DNA of 64,000 nucleotides from Trichobilharzia szidati (lineage: Eukaryota > Platyhelminthes > Trematoda > Strigeidida > Schistosomatidae). Below are positions 22,201 to 37,200 of this stretch, piece by piece. Positions within the stretch are counted from its first letter, which is position 1, and each line of letters begins with the position of its first letter. The DNA lies in NCBI GenBank assembly GCA_944472155.2, contig OX235273.1, forward strand, positions 80,284,793 through 80,348,792. Reading direction: 5' to 3'. The notes beneath the pieces are model-generated. The model was not told where the DNA came from and did not search any database. It saw nothing but the letters and a program-made list of their open reading frames with translations. A program made the translations under genes and the position numbers.

Positions 22201-25200
22201 GATCACTCATATTACAGGCATGACACACTGACATGTATTAAGATCTCAGAGTGAGTAGAGTTGACTTTTTAACCACCATTATTATTATTAGTTCCTTTAA
22301 TTCCCAGAGGAACATAGCGCTTCAACCACACGTCTCCATTGCGTTTGGTTCTCTGACAACGTTTGCACCTGGCTCCAAGTCTGCCAACACGCTTTCATCT
22401 CCTCTTCACATCACCTCCTCCATGTTACCCTTGCACTGACAACCAACTCGCCGCTTCCATTTCGGGTTCCACTCGATCAGTGGCTTGTCTAGGGATGTCA
22501 CTTGATGGCTTCCTCAGAGTATGACCAGCCAATCCATCTCCATTTCTTCCTGCCTATTTGTCACACAATCGGTTCCTGGTAGGTTTGCTCATCACCAGAG
22601 ACCTCTGTTGCTGATCTTTTCTGGCCATATGATCTTGAGTGGTATTGACCGAAGACAGCTGCTGATGAAGGTTTGTAGTTTGTTTGAGATGCTCTTTATG
22701 ACGCGCAGAGCAAGTCTCTGATCCGTATAGTAACACTCACTTCACACTAAGGCTAAAAATCCGGATCTTATTTTCATTTTCATGCTGAGTGCTGTTGACT
22801 TCCACACAGACTTGAGAGTAATGAAAGCTTGTCTTGCTTTTCCGATTCTTGCTTTGATATCCTCGTCAGTTCTGTCCGCCTGTAGTTGAAACGATGCTTC
22901 TCAGGCAGGTAAAGGAGGTTGTTTCTTTCAAGTTTTTTCCATTTATGCTGACTGTTGTCTGTTGTTGTTGTTGCTGTTGGTGGTGTTGTGCAGGAATCTT
23001 CATCACCTATGTCTTCTCGATGTTCACCTGTAGTCCTATCTTCTCTGAATGCTTCTTCTGCCAACTTGCTGCTTTTCGCTTGCATATCTTCCAGTTTGTG
23101 GGAAATCAGACATATATCATAAGGGGTGAAGTGCAGATCCTGCAAGTTTTTTGTGTGAGTCCATTTTATGCCTGTTTCCTCATTGCTCACTGTTTTTAGC
23201 ATTATCCAATCTACTGCAATCAGGAAAATCATTGGCGATAGTAGGCAGCCAGCTTGTCTTACTCCTGTCTTCACTTCGAAGGATTCCGTGAGTTTCTTGT
23301 TGTGGATTCCTAGGCATGCAGCATTGTCGTACAGCTGTTGGGTGAGATGAATAATTGTCGGTGGCACCCCATAGTAGCGAAGTAGTTGCTAAAGCACCTC
23401 TCGATCGACACTGTCTAAGGCCTTTTCAAAGTCGATGAATTTGAGATAGAGAGGTGACCACCATTAAAAGGTATGAATCACGAAATTATCACCTCAAAAT
23501 GAAGTTAGAATTTTTTTTAACACTTTATGAAGATTTCGTTTAAGGCATATTGAGGTGTTTAGTTCATTTTCCAAGGCTGTTTGTGATTGGTGAATCAAAA
23601 CTCAGTGAAAGTCATGAATATTATTATTTTAGTTAGTATAATACTTCCCAGTGTGTTTCGTAAGATGTCATATTCTTAATACAGACTTCCGATGTTTTCA
23701 AGGTAATTCATTCCAAATTGCTACAGTTACTGTTTCAGTAGATTTTCTATACTTCTCGAAGGGTCAACTTATACTTTCGTTGATAATATGAAAATCAAAA
23801 TTCTTGACAGAGCAGTTAGCGAACTTAATTCTTTATTAATTTGTTTATTGTACATATCACACAGTGAAGTAATAATAATAATGCTACTTTATTCCGAAAA
23901 CAGTATTTATAATACAGAATGGAATTCTCAGCATTTGCCACAATATTGCATCTGATTTACTCAAAATATAAATTAAAATTAATCAGAGGAATTTCTCCAC
24001 ATTTACGCTATAAAGTCAAAAATATTTGAAATGCGAAATGAGAATAATAAATATAATTATAATAACAGTGAGTTTGTTTCTAACAGTACTCTCGATTCAG
24101 TTTGGAAATTTTAGCATGTTATAAATTATTGAATCTAATGTTCTGTTGATATAGTACAGTGAGGGTAAAGGCGAAATTAACAGTTATAACACTTTTGAGG
24201 AAATAAACAAATAAAAACAAAAATTGAGAGGATTATAAATATAAGAACAATAACAATAAAGCTTGATGTTATAAGAGTGGAGAAAATGGTTTATTTACTA
24301 GTGCAAAGAAGGTTAGTTAGTTCATGCCTGACACTATTTTCACCACATAAAATACGTGCCAAATATGGTATAGTGGAATTCTTATACTTAGGCGTACGTG
24401 CATAAAGTCTTCTGAAAAGACTTCTTGTTTTACCTGAGGCGACACAAGGTTGGAGCTGCAAGTAAAGTGGATGCTCACAGTCTGAAAAAAATTCCTTTAG
24501 CGAATTTGTTGCATGAAATCAAGTGCTTATCAATAATGATGATGTTGACGATATGGCCCAATGAGATGCCAGAACTCGCCCTACTGACTGACAGTCTCCA
24601 GAGTCCTACGAAGTATGACATAGTCATTTTTAAGCAATCCAAGGGAGAAAAAGGGTGAACAGTAAAGAAGAATAGGTAAGATGCACGAGTTGATAAACTG
24701 TAAGAGAAGGGTTTGGGTTATGCCTGAGTGCCTTAACTTCTTAATGTAAAAAGTCAGACGAAATATTTTTTTAGAGATCACTAAGGCATGAGAAGACCAG
24801 GATAGGTCAGAAGAAAGAATTAATCCAAGATACTTAACTTCAGACTAGGTTTCTATATGGATATCATCAATTTTGCAAAGGTCATAGGAACCAACAGCTT
24901 CATTTAACTTTCTTTTGCGTCGGAAACTGAAATTAACAGTCTGAAATTTGGAAGGATTTAATTTAAGACCATTCGACGAAGACCATTTGCTGACTCCTGA
25001 TAGAAAGACATTGGAATTATCTAGTGTATATCGTTTAGGAGAAAATTCATTATTCCTAATCATATCACTTGTGAAATGATCACTGTTTCACTGTGAGATA
25101 TTTCAAAGAAACAAATTAGTATACAACTACATAATACCACATTGTTACAACCGAAACCAAATTGTTGTGGTTCGATCTCAGAAAACTGATCTCTACGTCT

Positions 25201-28200
25201 CACTGTATTGCTGTCCAAAACATCCTTGAGAGACGCACAGTCACAAAACTCTCTCAAGAGAACCAAAATACCTTTATTTGTCGATCAATCTGTGTGGGTC
25301 TCAACGGTTCTTTTAGGCAGCTATACAGTCAAGGTTATTTTATAAGGACAGAACGAGTACTTGAGAATCAAGTAGAATATTTCCAAAAAGGTGGGATCAA
25401 AACTCTGTCGACAAGAATCACACATCAACGCCTCTCGCGGATGGTCCAAGGTCGGAATCACCTTCAGATACTTCAACAATGTCATATCGTTAAACAATAC
25501 ATTATCAATAGACACACAGCCACAAAAGGATGCATTGAAATTAGAGATAAAATAGAGAAGGACAAGGACAAATGATAAGGACCAATTCAACAAATGATAT
25601 GCAGATGTCTGAACGATGATACAGTCTAGGAGAAAAACGGGTGATAGTTACTAAGTTAGCTGAAACACCCAGATAAGTATAAATATCGTGATTAGATCGT
25701 TCAGGGGGAGGGCTTTTCCAAACAATTATTCCGTTAAAACTAATATTCCTGAAAAGTGGTCACTTGTTATCTTTAAATGCGAAATATATATGAAACGCAT
25801 AGAAACTTTGGACAGTGCCAGTACTGCTTTGTGCAAGACACTGTTCTGCACTTTATTTAATTCAAGAGGGAAATTTTTAGTGATACTTTTGGAAGTTTTC
25901 CTGAAAGATCGATTGACTACAATTTCATATTGGTGAAACTTGAAATGGCATATTTCAGTTATCTTTTGATATGCATCAGTGTCAAGCATAATTTGCAACA
26001 GAAAATGAATTTAATATGAGTTCACCAATGTGTTTAATTCTGATGTGTTGATCTTTCACCGGCGTTTAACGTTTAAACTATTCCAAATCAAATTAACCAC
26101 AATAATGGTGTCTTTGCCTAATTTCAAACAATCACTGTATTCTTAATTACAAAATATGTAGTTTATTATAATGACAGAATTACTGTGTTTACAGCATTTA
26201 CAAATATATCAGTAAAAACCGCTGTAATATTATGTGACTGATTGCATAATGAGGAAAACTTCTCTCCTTTGTGCAATTTCTCAAAATAATCTTCCTATGC
26301 TACTTCCATGAGATGTAAGTAGGTTTGAATACTGAGTATCAGGTACAGTGTAACTGACTAAGGCGCTTTCCTAGATTGCACATCTGATTTTGATTCTGTA
26401 CATAGGGGCCTTTTATTAAATAGGCTTTCGTTAATGCAAACAGGATCCTGGGCTAGGAGTTGGTGACATTCTTATTCTTCTGATAGAATGCAGTATACTG
26501 CATATAATGGCAAATCTTCTTCTGCTTTGCTTACAAAAGCCCGTGTTCCTTAAGGTGCCGTCCTCTCTCCTCTTCTTTTTTCTTTCTTCCTACACGATCT
26601 GCCTCATTTAAACGAAACTAACTTTGTCAAATGTGCTGATGATCTGACTGTATCACTGCCTATCACTTCCGAGTCTGACTGCTCCAAACTTAATAGCTTT
26701 CTGCTGGACATCAGCAAGTGGTCTAAGTCAAATGGTTTTATGTTAAATCCTTCCAAATGTCAGGCAGTTAACTTTACTTTCAAGCATTGACGTGACATAC
26801 ATGAACTAGTTAGTTCTCATGATGCCTTTAGCATAGATGGCACTGAAATTGAAGCCAAGTCAAGCATTAAATACCTTGGATTAGTTCTTTCCTCTGACCT
26901 TTCATGGTCATCCCACATCTTATCAATCTTTAACAGAATATTTCGTCTTACCTTCTACATTAAAAAGTTAAGACAATCAGGTATCAACCAACCTTTACTT
27001 CTGCAGTTTGTAAACTCCTGTATTTTACCTATTGTACTCTATTGCTCTCCATTAATCTTTCCTGGGCTTCTCAAAAAAGACTATATCATATTACGAAGGG
27101 TATTAAATGCTGTGAGTAGGGCTTGTGGTTTGCCACTGCGTGAGCTCGCCAATACTATAGTCGAGAGACACATAAATTCCTGCACAAAGTGGGCAAAGGC
27201 CGTACTGTCAGACCCTCTGCACCCTCTTTATTCACAACTATCCCCTTGTATCTCATCAGGTAGGACGAGAAGTCAGTATAAAAAGTTATATGCTCGCACC
27301 ATTAAGTACAAAAATTCTACAATACCCTATTTAGTCCGTATTTTATGTGATGAAGACACTGTTAGACGTGAAACATATTTTTTGATTTTTTCTGATTTTT
27401 CATTACAGCTTGATTCCACACCGTATTTTTTGGTACAGGTATGGAATTTTCAGCATGTGATATCGGTAGCCCAAATTTTGCAGGCCGACCATAGATATTA
27501 GGTATGCGTCGGCAGGGGATCTAACCCCGTACCATGTGCATGATCGGCGAAAGTCCTAACCACTGTGCCACCAACGCATATAAGTTACTATATAATTAGC
27601 AAAATGAATCGACCCTTTCATCGTTCATCTTTCTGTAATTTTATGGTGTCACCCTTTCTATCGTTTAATTAGCTATTTTACTTTAGTTGTTATTACTATT
27701 ATTACTACAATTCTATACTTTATCCATATTTTTCTCCTTATCGCATACTGTAATTGCTACACAGCTGCTTTACCAACGTTTTGTTATTATTATTATTATG
27801 TAATGCTTATTTTTTGTCATTTTGAGTAAATTAGATGCGGTATTGTACTGAATGCTGAAAATTCCTTGCTGTGTCATTAATACTGTTTTTGGAATGAAGC
27901 AAAAATTATTATTATTATTAACTAGCTCACCTGTACGAGTTAATTAACTTCGAATAATTCATGTGATGTAATTTATAAAATCAAACGAAAACTTATCAAT
28001 GATTTATTTCTCTGTTTATGATAAATTACGGAATTCTCGGTGTATTCAAAATCGACTTGTAAAATCCACTTTGTCACTAGGATTTCATCACAGTTGGTGG
28101 CATCAGAAAATTTTGAATAATCTTCTATTTCAGGCAAAACTTACATAGACCATTTCTTACTTTATTTCACTTTGTTTTACCTACTACTACTACTGTTTAC

Positions 28201-31200
28201 GTTCCATTTATATTTTTCGAATAAAACTCATATCATAAGAAGCTTTTGGTGACTTGTTTGATGGCAACCAGCAGTAGGAAGAGGGATGCTCAATTTGCCT
28301 AGCTTAGGGCCCATTAATCTTAAGCGTAACTGCATTCCCCCGTGATGATGATGATGATTTAAGGAACTGGAGCAAGCACTAGGCGTTTCAAATAGCGAAG
28401 TATTACTTAGTACTCTGGTAAACCACGTAAGTCAACTCTTGTGTAACTGGTATTATTTGTTGTTCTTTGTTTATGTTTGAACTTTTCTGTTTGGTTTCAA
28501 ACTAGATGGAAAACGCCTCATATGGATATCACTGCAAGCCACTAAGTAGAAAATTACTATTAACTAGGAATTAAGGCAACATTGATGCACCCATTCAACT
28601 AGCCTATATGCTGACATAAAACAGGTGAATTTAATACTATTACCTGCGAATTGTTACTGGAAATAAAACTACCAGCTAAAAATGGTTTGATTTAGTTTAT
28701 TGAAACATAAATAGGATAATTTTTTAAAATTTGTATAAACACAGCTGTCTGATGATTTTAACAAGATAAATCTGTGCTTTTAGGCCTAGGGATTATATTT
28801 CAAATGCTACAGAGTTAAAATACTGATGTGCAAACAGAAAAATAGTAAGCTAAATGTCACACGTTTCACAGCCTTCAAAGATTAATTTATCCTTTCGTTT
28901 TGTATGAATTTCTGAAATGTATTTAACTGGTTGACGCTCAAAGAATATTTTAGGTGTTTGAATTTCGTGATTTGCAACATTTTACAGTATTCACAGGATT
29001 TTCAGATCGATGACACGAAGTGCTTTGCCCTACTGGAAAATATTTGAAAATAGTACTAGGTGACTGTTGTCAGTCTAAACTATGGGATGATAAGAATGTA
29101 GTTAGCGTAAATTTTCTCATGAACCAGAATTCGGTAAAGAACTAATGAGCACTTGAAAGCTGTTTTGTCTCTTAATAGTTACACACTCACGAACAAACCC
29201 AGAATCATCAGATTATGAGCCAGGTATGTTTACTAGTCAGCCACCGAATTAAACTTTGATGACCGGTGGATTCCAACTCATGTCTATCCGTGATCCACCG
29301 CCGTCACAGACCAGTGTCGTAATCGAGCATTCGTCTTCAAAAGAGACTTGATAAACTCTAGCGATCACTGCTGAGTATTCCGCAAGTAAAGTGCAACAAC
29401 CGTCCAATGCTTCCTGATTTTCAGTTAATCGCAAACTGATAATGATTCAGAAATAAGTGTCCACAGGAATTAACTGAATGCCTACTAATCTGACGGATTG
29501 AAAAAAAAACATCAGAAGGGTTAACAAAATTCTCGGGATTTGTTGAAAATATAGATATTGGTGGTTCTGTTGCTAGCGCTTTCACTTTTGCACTCACTTA
29601 CTGGTGGTTTTCTTTGCATAATATACAAAAATAGAACCTAAATCCTCTAGCAGACGAATGAAAGTATTTTAAAGTTAAAATCTTTTTATTAAGGATAAAA
29701 ATTCTAAACTAGCTGGTAAAAATTTAGGCAATAGACTTAAACAAATTAACACAACCTCGAAATCCCATTCCAATAATGCCACTAAGATGAAGAGGGTTTT
29801 CTGTTCGTCAAATTAATAGTATTTAGGTAGGTATATATTCACTAGCATGGGCCTTAAATTGGTCCACAGAATTGTCTGTCAGTTGTACCATTAAATCAGC
29901 TACAAGCTTTACTGATAATTAGTTGTCACGTGCCTTTCACTTTTATGCATGTACGTGCACGTCGTCCAAAAATACGAAAACCAGACGAGAGAAAAAATGT
30001 GATATCTTGTAAACACAATGTTGAATAGATTGTACTAGTTCTAACTGTCTGGATGCCCACGCTATCATTAGTTGACCAAGTTTTATTTTTCAAACTTGTT
30101 GTAATTTCCAAAAATAAATGTTAGTTTTTGACTAACAGAATATATACTTAATCATTTAAATTGGGGGAAATTATGTCCCAAAAGTACTGACGTAGGTAAT
30201 TGAATAGGCCTTTGACACAGCAAAAAAAGGAATAAATTTGCTATATAAGAAAATATCATAGCGAAATGATATCGTTTTATACTATTTTAAATATGCAAAA
30301 AGAAATTTTACTCACCTTTCAGTCTGAGATTAGCTAAGTATACTAAGCAAATTCCAAGCGGTGCTGCTACCATGTAGAGAAAGACTATATTCACAATGGC
30401 ACCAACTGTTTGCAAGCCAGATCCTTTGAGAACACCACTACAGACGCCCTAAAATAAATAATGAGCATAGTGACTACTCAGTATTTTGAAGCGATAATAA
30501 AATCCTACATTAACATTTTTTTTTTATAACTTTGTGGTTAAATATCAGACACTTGGTTTTATGCAGTAATGCGTGTTTAGTTCCCATTTTGAGAATGTTT
30601 TAATTAATAACAATGGTATTTCATGAAAGTACTAAGAAGGATAAATATTGCGTTGAATGAAACAAGAAAATACTCTTCAATACCATTTAAAATTGGGTGT
30701 AGTTCAAAACACTTGAGCACCATAAAGATCTTCCTTTCTCTTAAATGATCAGTTCTGGTGATAGATAAGAACGGGCAACTGTGAGTCACAGCAAACAGCT
30801 CTCAATAAAAATGCGAGGTCATGTCCTACATCATAGGGGCGGCCTAAAAATGAGATGCCCACTTATGAAATCCCACCATGATGACAACGTCGTGAAGTTG
30901 CTAAAAGTATGAATAAAAATCATCCTTAAATTTAAGTAACACGAAAAAATCACTGAAAGTGTAATTTGTAATTTTCCCTGAGGTCTGTGCGTCGGTGGCA
31001 CAGTGGTTAGGACTCTCGCCGACCATGCACATGGTCCGGAGTTCGATCCCTCGCCAACGCACACCCGATAACTATGGTCGGCCTGCAAAATTTAGGCTAC
31101 CGATATCCATGCTGAAAATTCCATACCCGTACTTAAAATACGGTGTGGCATCAAGCCGTAATAAAAAAGATTCACACTTTTAGGGACATTAATTTATTGA

Positions 31201-34200
31201 TATTAGATAGTTGGAGGCAATTGGCTAGTCGGCACTCATCAGCAAGGCGAATCTGCGACCCTGAAGGAACTCATGTCCCTTCTGAGACTCGAAACCACGT
31301 CATCCAGTGAGAGCTGCAGTCAGAGACGTTCCCACTGAGCTATTCGGGCTCGCGACTGACCTCCTTTAGGACTGTAGTGGGTATTTTGATTGGGCACTAG
31401 TAACTAGTGTGACGTGTCTAGTCCTTTCTTTGATGCAGGCTGAATTATATCAGTCAGGTAACGTCTCTGACTGCGGCACTAACTGGGTGACGCGGGTTCG
31501 AATCTCAGAAGGGACATAAGTCCCTTCAGGATTGCAGATACGCCTTCCTGATGAGTGCCAACTAGCAAGAAACCTAGGTCAATCGAGGCTTCCTGTGGCC
31601 GATTGCCTACAACTATCTAATATCACCAAATCAGTGTGCACTGTGATGGCGAGCTACATAGAATGGTGGCCATATTGCAAACCTGACTGGTAGAATTCAG
31701 TCTGCACCGAAGAGAGGACTAGACACATCCCACTAGTTACTAGTGTCTAATCCAAACATTCATTTATTATTGAAGCAACTTCAGTTTATCTTTGATATCC
31801 TCAGTAAACGATGGGAAACGCCTGTTTTCTTCCCAATCTAAACAGTCGGCATACATTTGCACAAGTCATTTGTTGTTGTCAGTAGTAAATTTACGTAAGG
31901 AGTTGACAAGTTGTATTGGTGGTGTTTAACATAGTAGGGTGTTGCACTCAACAAATATGATTTAAATAACAGCCCATTCGTTTCATTGTCATGACCACTA
32001 GGGTGCAGCAGGTCGGGTGTGAGGACAAAATCCTTGACGAAGACGTTGGCTAGCGGTCGCGCTATGTCGTGAATTGGCAGAAGTTGCGATTCATGTACTG
32101 GCCACTGGATTGGATCCCAGTGACTTAATACCCCACGAGCTAACTCGCCTTGTAACCGGAATGTCCTGGTTTCGAACCCTGGCGGTTGGTGTGTACTGGT
32201 GAAGAGCCACAAACAAGTAGGACGAAACAGCTGTTGGGCAGTACTCACAGTTGGTTTTACAATGGTTCTCTAACCGATGTCAGCCCACGATGAAATCCTG
32301 TAACCAGTCAGTCAAATCCCTACAAACCGATACTTGAATATTTACGTAATTGTTATAGCAATGGAAAAATGTGCATCATATCAGATTATGTATATCATAA
32401 CTTGAATAAAATATGTTTAAAATTGACAAGGCCTTGTTTGTAATAGCTTGCACAACTGCTGGTTATCTAAAACTAACCTACATAGATGATTTAATCTCCA
32501 CCTTATAAAACATACTGAACAAATTTCATCTCGCTATTTAATAATTTACTGCTCATCCACAATTCTCTGGGGGGTAGATGCTTACACCACTAAGTTTCTA
32601 TGTGAGTAAGTTATCCAGCAACCTCTGCATGTCTATCATTCGATGAAAAAGGTTAGTGACTATCCTCCCATCCTTTTTAGGCTGGTTCCAGAATTGTATT
32701 TTAAAGAGACTGAAATGATTTCAATGATTTATTCTCATGGGAAAATAGCTTGTGCATGAATGGTGGTGAGTAGCTCTATTGGGTGTGGTTTCCTGATTAT
32801 TATTATTGTTTCCTTTAATTCTTAGAGGAACATAGGGCTTCAGCCATGCGTATCCATTGCGTTCGTTTCTCTGCTACAGTCTTCACATGGCTCCAAGTCT
32901 GACCACACGCTTTCACCTCCTCTTCACATGACCGCCTCCAAGTCACCCTCACACTGACGACTAACTCGCCAATTCCCTTTCGGGTTCCACTCGAGCGATG
33001 GCTTGTCTAGTGATGTCACTTGATGATTTCCTCAGAGTATGGCCAATCCATCTCCATTTCTTCCTGCCTATTTGTTTCACAATCGGTTCCTGCTGAGTTG
33101 GTTTACTCCCAGAGATCCCTGTTGCTGATCTTTTCTGGCCGGCCATCTGATCTTGAGTATTGAGCGAAGACAACTGTTAATGAAGGTCTGTAGTTTGTTT
33201 GAGATGCTCTTTATGACGCGCAGTGCAAGTCTCTGATCCGTATAGTAGCACTGACCGACTTCACATTGGAGTTGAAAATCCGGATCTTATTTTTGATGCT
33301 GAGTGTTGTTGACCTCCACACAGACTTGAGAGAAATGAAAGCTTGTCTTGCTTTCCCGATTTTCGCTGCTTTGATATCCTCGTCAGTTCCCTCCACCTGT
33401 AGTTGAAACGATGCTTCCCAGGTCGGTTGGTGAAGGAGGTTGTTTCTGTTAGGTCCCTTCCATTTGTCCTGATTGTTGCTGATGTTGCTGCTGGTGGTGT
33501 TGCCCAGGAATCTTCATCATCTCTGTTTTCTCCTGATATTTATAAGTAAACAGATCAAGGTAGATTATATGTTTTTAATTCAGTTCTCATTTTCCCAATG
33601 ATTGATTGTACGGAAATGTCTGGCCTCTGCTGACGTATCAACTCCTATTGAGAATGCTTCGATGACGTCTGAGTGTTAGCTTCAAGCAATTTGATGGATG
33701 GTGACTAGCAGTGGAATCCATGACGGGCATTTTACCCTAATTGGAACTCGTCAGCTGCATGTATCTGCATTCACCAATTGAGTGATGGTGTTCCCAATGA
33801 GGCTCAAACCCAATGCCCGTCGTTCTCAACGCTAAAGCGTTGTCCACTAGATAGTTTGAACAATGAGAGCCACATCTTGTACAGCCGGCATGAGTTATTA
33901 ATTGTTTAAGTCACTTCTGATTTCCTCGTTGATCGTGGCTCAAGTAGTCTAGTAGACCAAGACACAGTTGACAATTATTTATGACTAAAAGAATATTAAA
34001 AAGTATATTCCAGTGTGCTATAAAAACTTCTTACATTTACTCCATCGACGATCTGGAATACTGAAATAATGGGCATCAACTCAGCAACAAGTTCAATAAC
34101 ACCACTGAAAATTAAATCCAAAGTAAGTAAAACAGAGTCATTATTTTTTTTAAATTTACATGAATCTAAAACATTTAAAGCAGTACGTGCATTTCTAATG

Positions 34201-37200
34201 ATGTGAATGAGGGTGATGAAGTTTAAATAGCAAGTTATTCTAATAATTACAAGCTGTAATACATCTTTATTACTTTGATTTGCTAAGGTATGCCTGATTT
34301 TCTGTTAGATATGTTTATTAAGCTAAATTTTGCAGTCTGATATCTAGGAATATTTGGGCTGACAGTATTTTGAATTTTGATTTACCCCTAGAGTAGTTAA
34401 CTGACTGAATTTCTGATTTATTTTTCAACAAGTCATAGGTAATCCGTCTTTGTATTACACAGTCTCATTGTATGGACGTAAAACCATTAATTTAGAAAAC
34501 TTTTATGACTGTATTATGTATAAAGTAACAAGAGATATGTGTTTTGTTTTATCTTTGCGTGAAGGTACGCGAATCTCAAATTGCCTTAACGTATTCACTG
34601 AGATATTTGATCTGCTGAACATCTCCATATCCTAAGACCAAACAGAGATTACCAAGCACCTATAAAAGTTCAAGTGTTGGTTTGTAGAGATTTGATTGGT
34701 TACAGGTTTTCATCATGAGCTGACATTAGTTAGAGAACCATTGAAAAACCTGGGAGTACTGGACAGCTGTTTCGTCCTAGTTTGGGACTCTTCAGCAGTA
34801 CACACCCACCGGGATTTGAACCCAGGATCTTCTGGTTACAAGGCGAGCTCGTATACCATTAAGCCACTGGGACCCGATCCAATGGCCCATGAATTCTAAC
34901 TTCTGCCAATTCACGACATAACGCGACTGCTAGCCAATGTCTTCGGCGAGTATTTGTCCTCACACTCGACCTGCTGCACCCTACTGGTCACGACTTCTCA
35001 CTAGAACCCCAGGTAGCTGCCTACCTGAATAGGGCAAGTCACTAGTGAGCATGCTCACTAGGACGAAACAGCTATCCAGTACTCCCAGGTTTTCCAGTGG
35101 TTCTCTAACTAATGTCAGCTTATGATGAAAATCCTGTAACCTATAAAAGTGTTATTTGACTTTTTTCGAAGCCAGCATTACATCACGACTTACTGTTTAA
35201 AATAGTGGATATTGTTTCGGGGGAAACATAAACAACAAGATGATATAGATGATGAAACTTCTATACTGGGTTGCATTTTGATTTGATGTTCTCTTTAAAG
35301 GACTTCAGTCGTCACAATCACAATTCTAAGTCACCAGTTCCGAAAAGGGAATTCATCACCTAAACCCTGATGCTCTGTACTGAAACTTGATCAACGGATT
35401 AAATTCTGCCAAATTAACGAATGTTTTGTGCTTTTTATATTATTAGTCAATTAATTTCGGCATTGTGAAAGTAAATACAAACTGTCGTACTGAACTTTTA
35501 AACGTCTGGTGTTGTAATTGATAATGACTGAATGTGAGATGAAAATGTGGACCGCATCAAGGTTAGAATCAGCAGATTTTGGAGTACTAATCCTTGTTGT
35601 TTGTGAAAAAATTAATTTTCTGGAACTGTGTTTTCATTTCTATCAATAATTTCCAACACTTAGGAAATTCTGAATCTCTGAAAAGGGATTTTAATATTCT
35701 TCCAATTATCTTTATGTTTAAAGGTGAGCTGAAATTAATCACAGTAAGTATATATGTAGCTACAACAGCTGAAGAAACCTCAGTTTCTCTGGACTTGATG
35801 GTTCTACAAACACTTTAAATACATGTGCTTTGTTAAAAATGAATATAACTTTGAAATGAATTTGTTCTACATTAACACAAATAACAAATAAAATGAATAA
35901 ATAAATGAACAAATATGCAGGAGAAAGTGGAAATGAATTGGACACTCGCTGAGGAGGCCGTTGGGTGACATCACGCGTCAGGCCAGTGCTCGAGTGGAAC
36001 CCGAAAGGGAAGCGGTGAGTGGAACGTTCAAGGGTGACATGGAGGAGATCGTGTGAAGAGGAGTTGAAACAGTATGGACTAACATGGATGCAAGTGAAAA
36101 GTACAGCAGAAGAACGAAACAAGTGGAGATGTGCAGTTGAAGCCCTTTGTTCCACTGGGAATCTAAGGGAATAATAATAATAATAAATACTGGATAAAAC
36201 TTACCTATCAAGTGTAAATATCTTTGGTAGGTGCCATCTTATCGCAATTAGTATTCCTAAATACGGTAAAGCGCATAAGGCTGTAATTTAGAAAATATAA
36301 ACAAGATAATTATATTTTGTCTTTCTCAATATTGAAAAATGATAATTCATATATTGCATAGTACTCATTTGAAACTTACCAACTAATGTCAGAGCCACAG
36401 TGAACACACAGTGAGGACCTCTAAAGGACTGTGCACCGAGATATTGTCCTACGCGTATACCTGTTGCACTCCCAACACCAATCGGAACCTAGTAAACAAA
36501 TGAAATGATTCGGTGAATTATGACATGAAATAGTTTTACTCTGTTAGCATCAAATAAGCTTCAACGAGCAGCTGTAATTCATCTTTAACACTTGCATGTA
36601 AATCCTTATTCAGATTGAATTTATTGTGTATGACAATGTCGGTTAAAATTTAGTGATCTCAATAGACGATAGATATTTCAGAAAACATAATGCCTTATTT
36701 TTTGATTTAGTTGTGTTCTTTGGGGTGGATGTTCAGGTTACGAAGCCTTCATTGTCTTCTTAGAGATCATCTTCAGTGCTTATTTCAGTGTGAATTGAGA
36801 TTTTTGGAATTCCGCATGAATGATATAACTGTTTCTCCTGATAACCGTAGCTTAGATTGGTTGTCTCCAAAGGCTTTTTCTATCTTTATATTAATTTGTA
36901 TTGGCATCTATCGTTTCTTTGACCTGCAGTTCAGCTATTTTGTCACTTCTTCTTTCACATGATCTATTCTTTATTGACTGATACATTTGACCTACATCGA
37001 TATGTCTGTTGAATGAACACTGATCTGAGTATTAGGCCTCCAAGCACACTAGGTATTTAGGCTGTCTAAAATCCCCACATTTCCCCAGACAACTCGGTGT
37101 ATATAGTTGTCTACATACATTGATATAAAGAAAAACATACCATGTCTTTTGATTATTAGATAATGACCCTAGGTCCGAAGTCAATTGGGATGTCTAATCT

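Noticed and set aside
22894..23199. 101-residue plus-strand cysteine-rich protein
   Set aside because: Antisense of the RTE coding region; the Cys and Val runs come from a TGT/TGC repeat.
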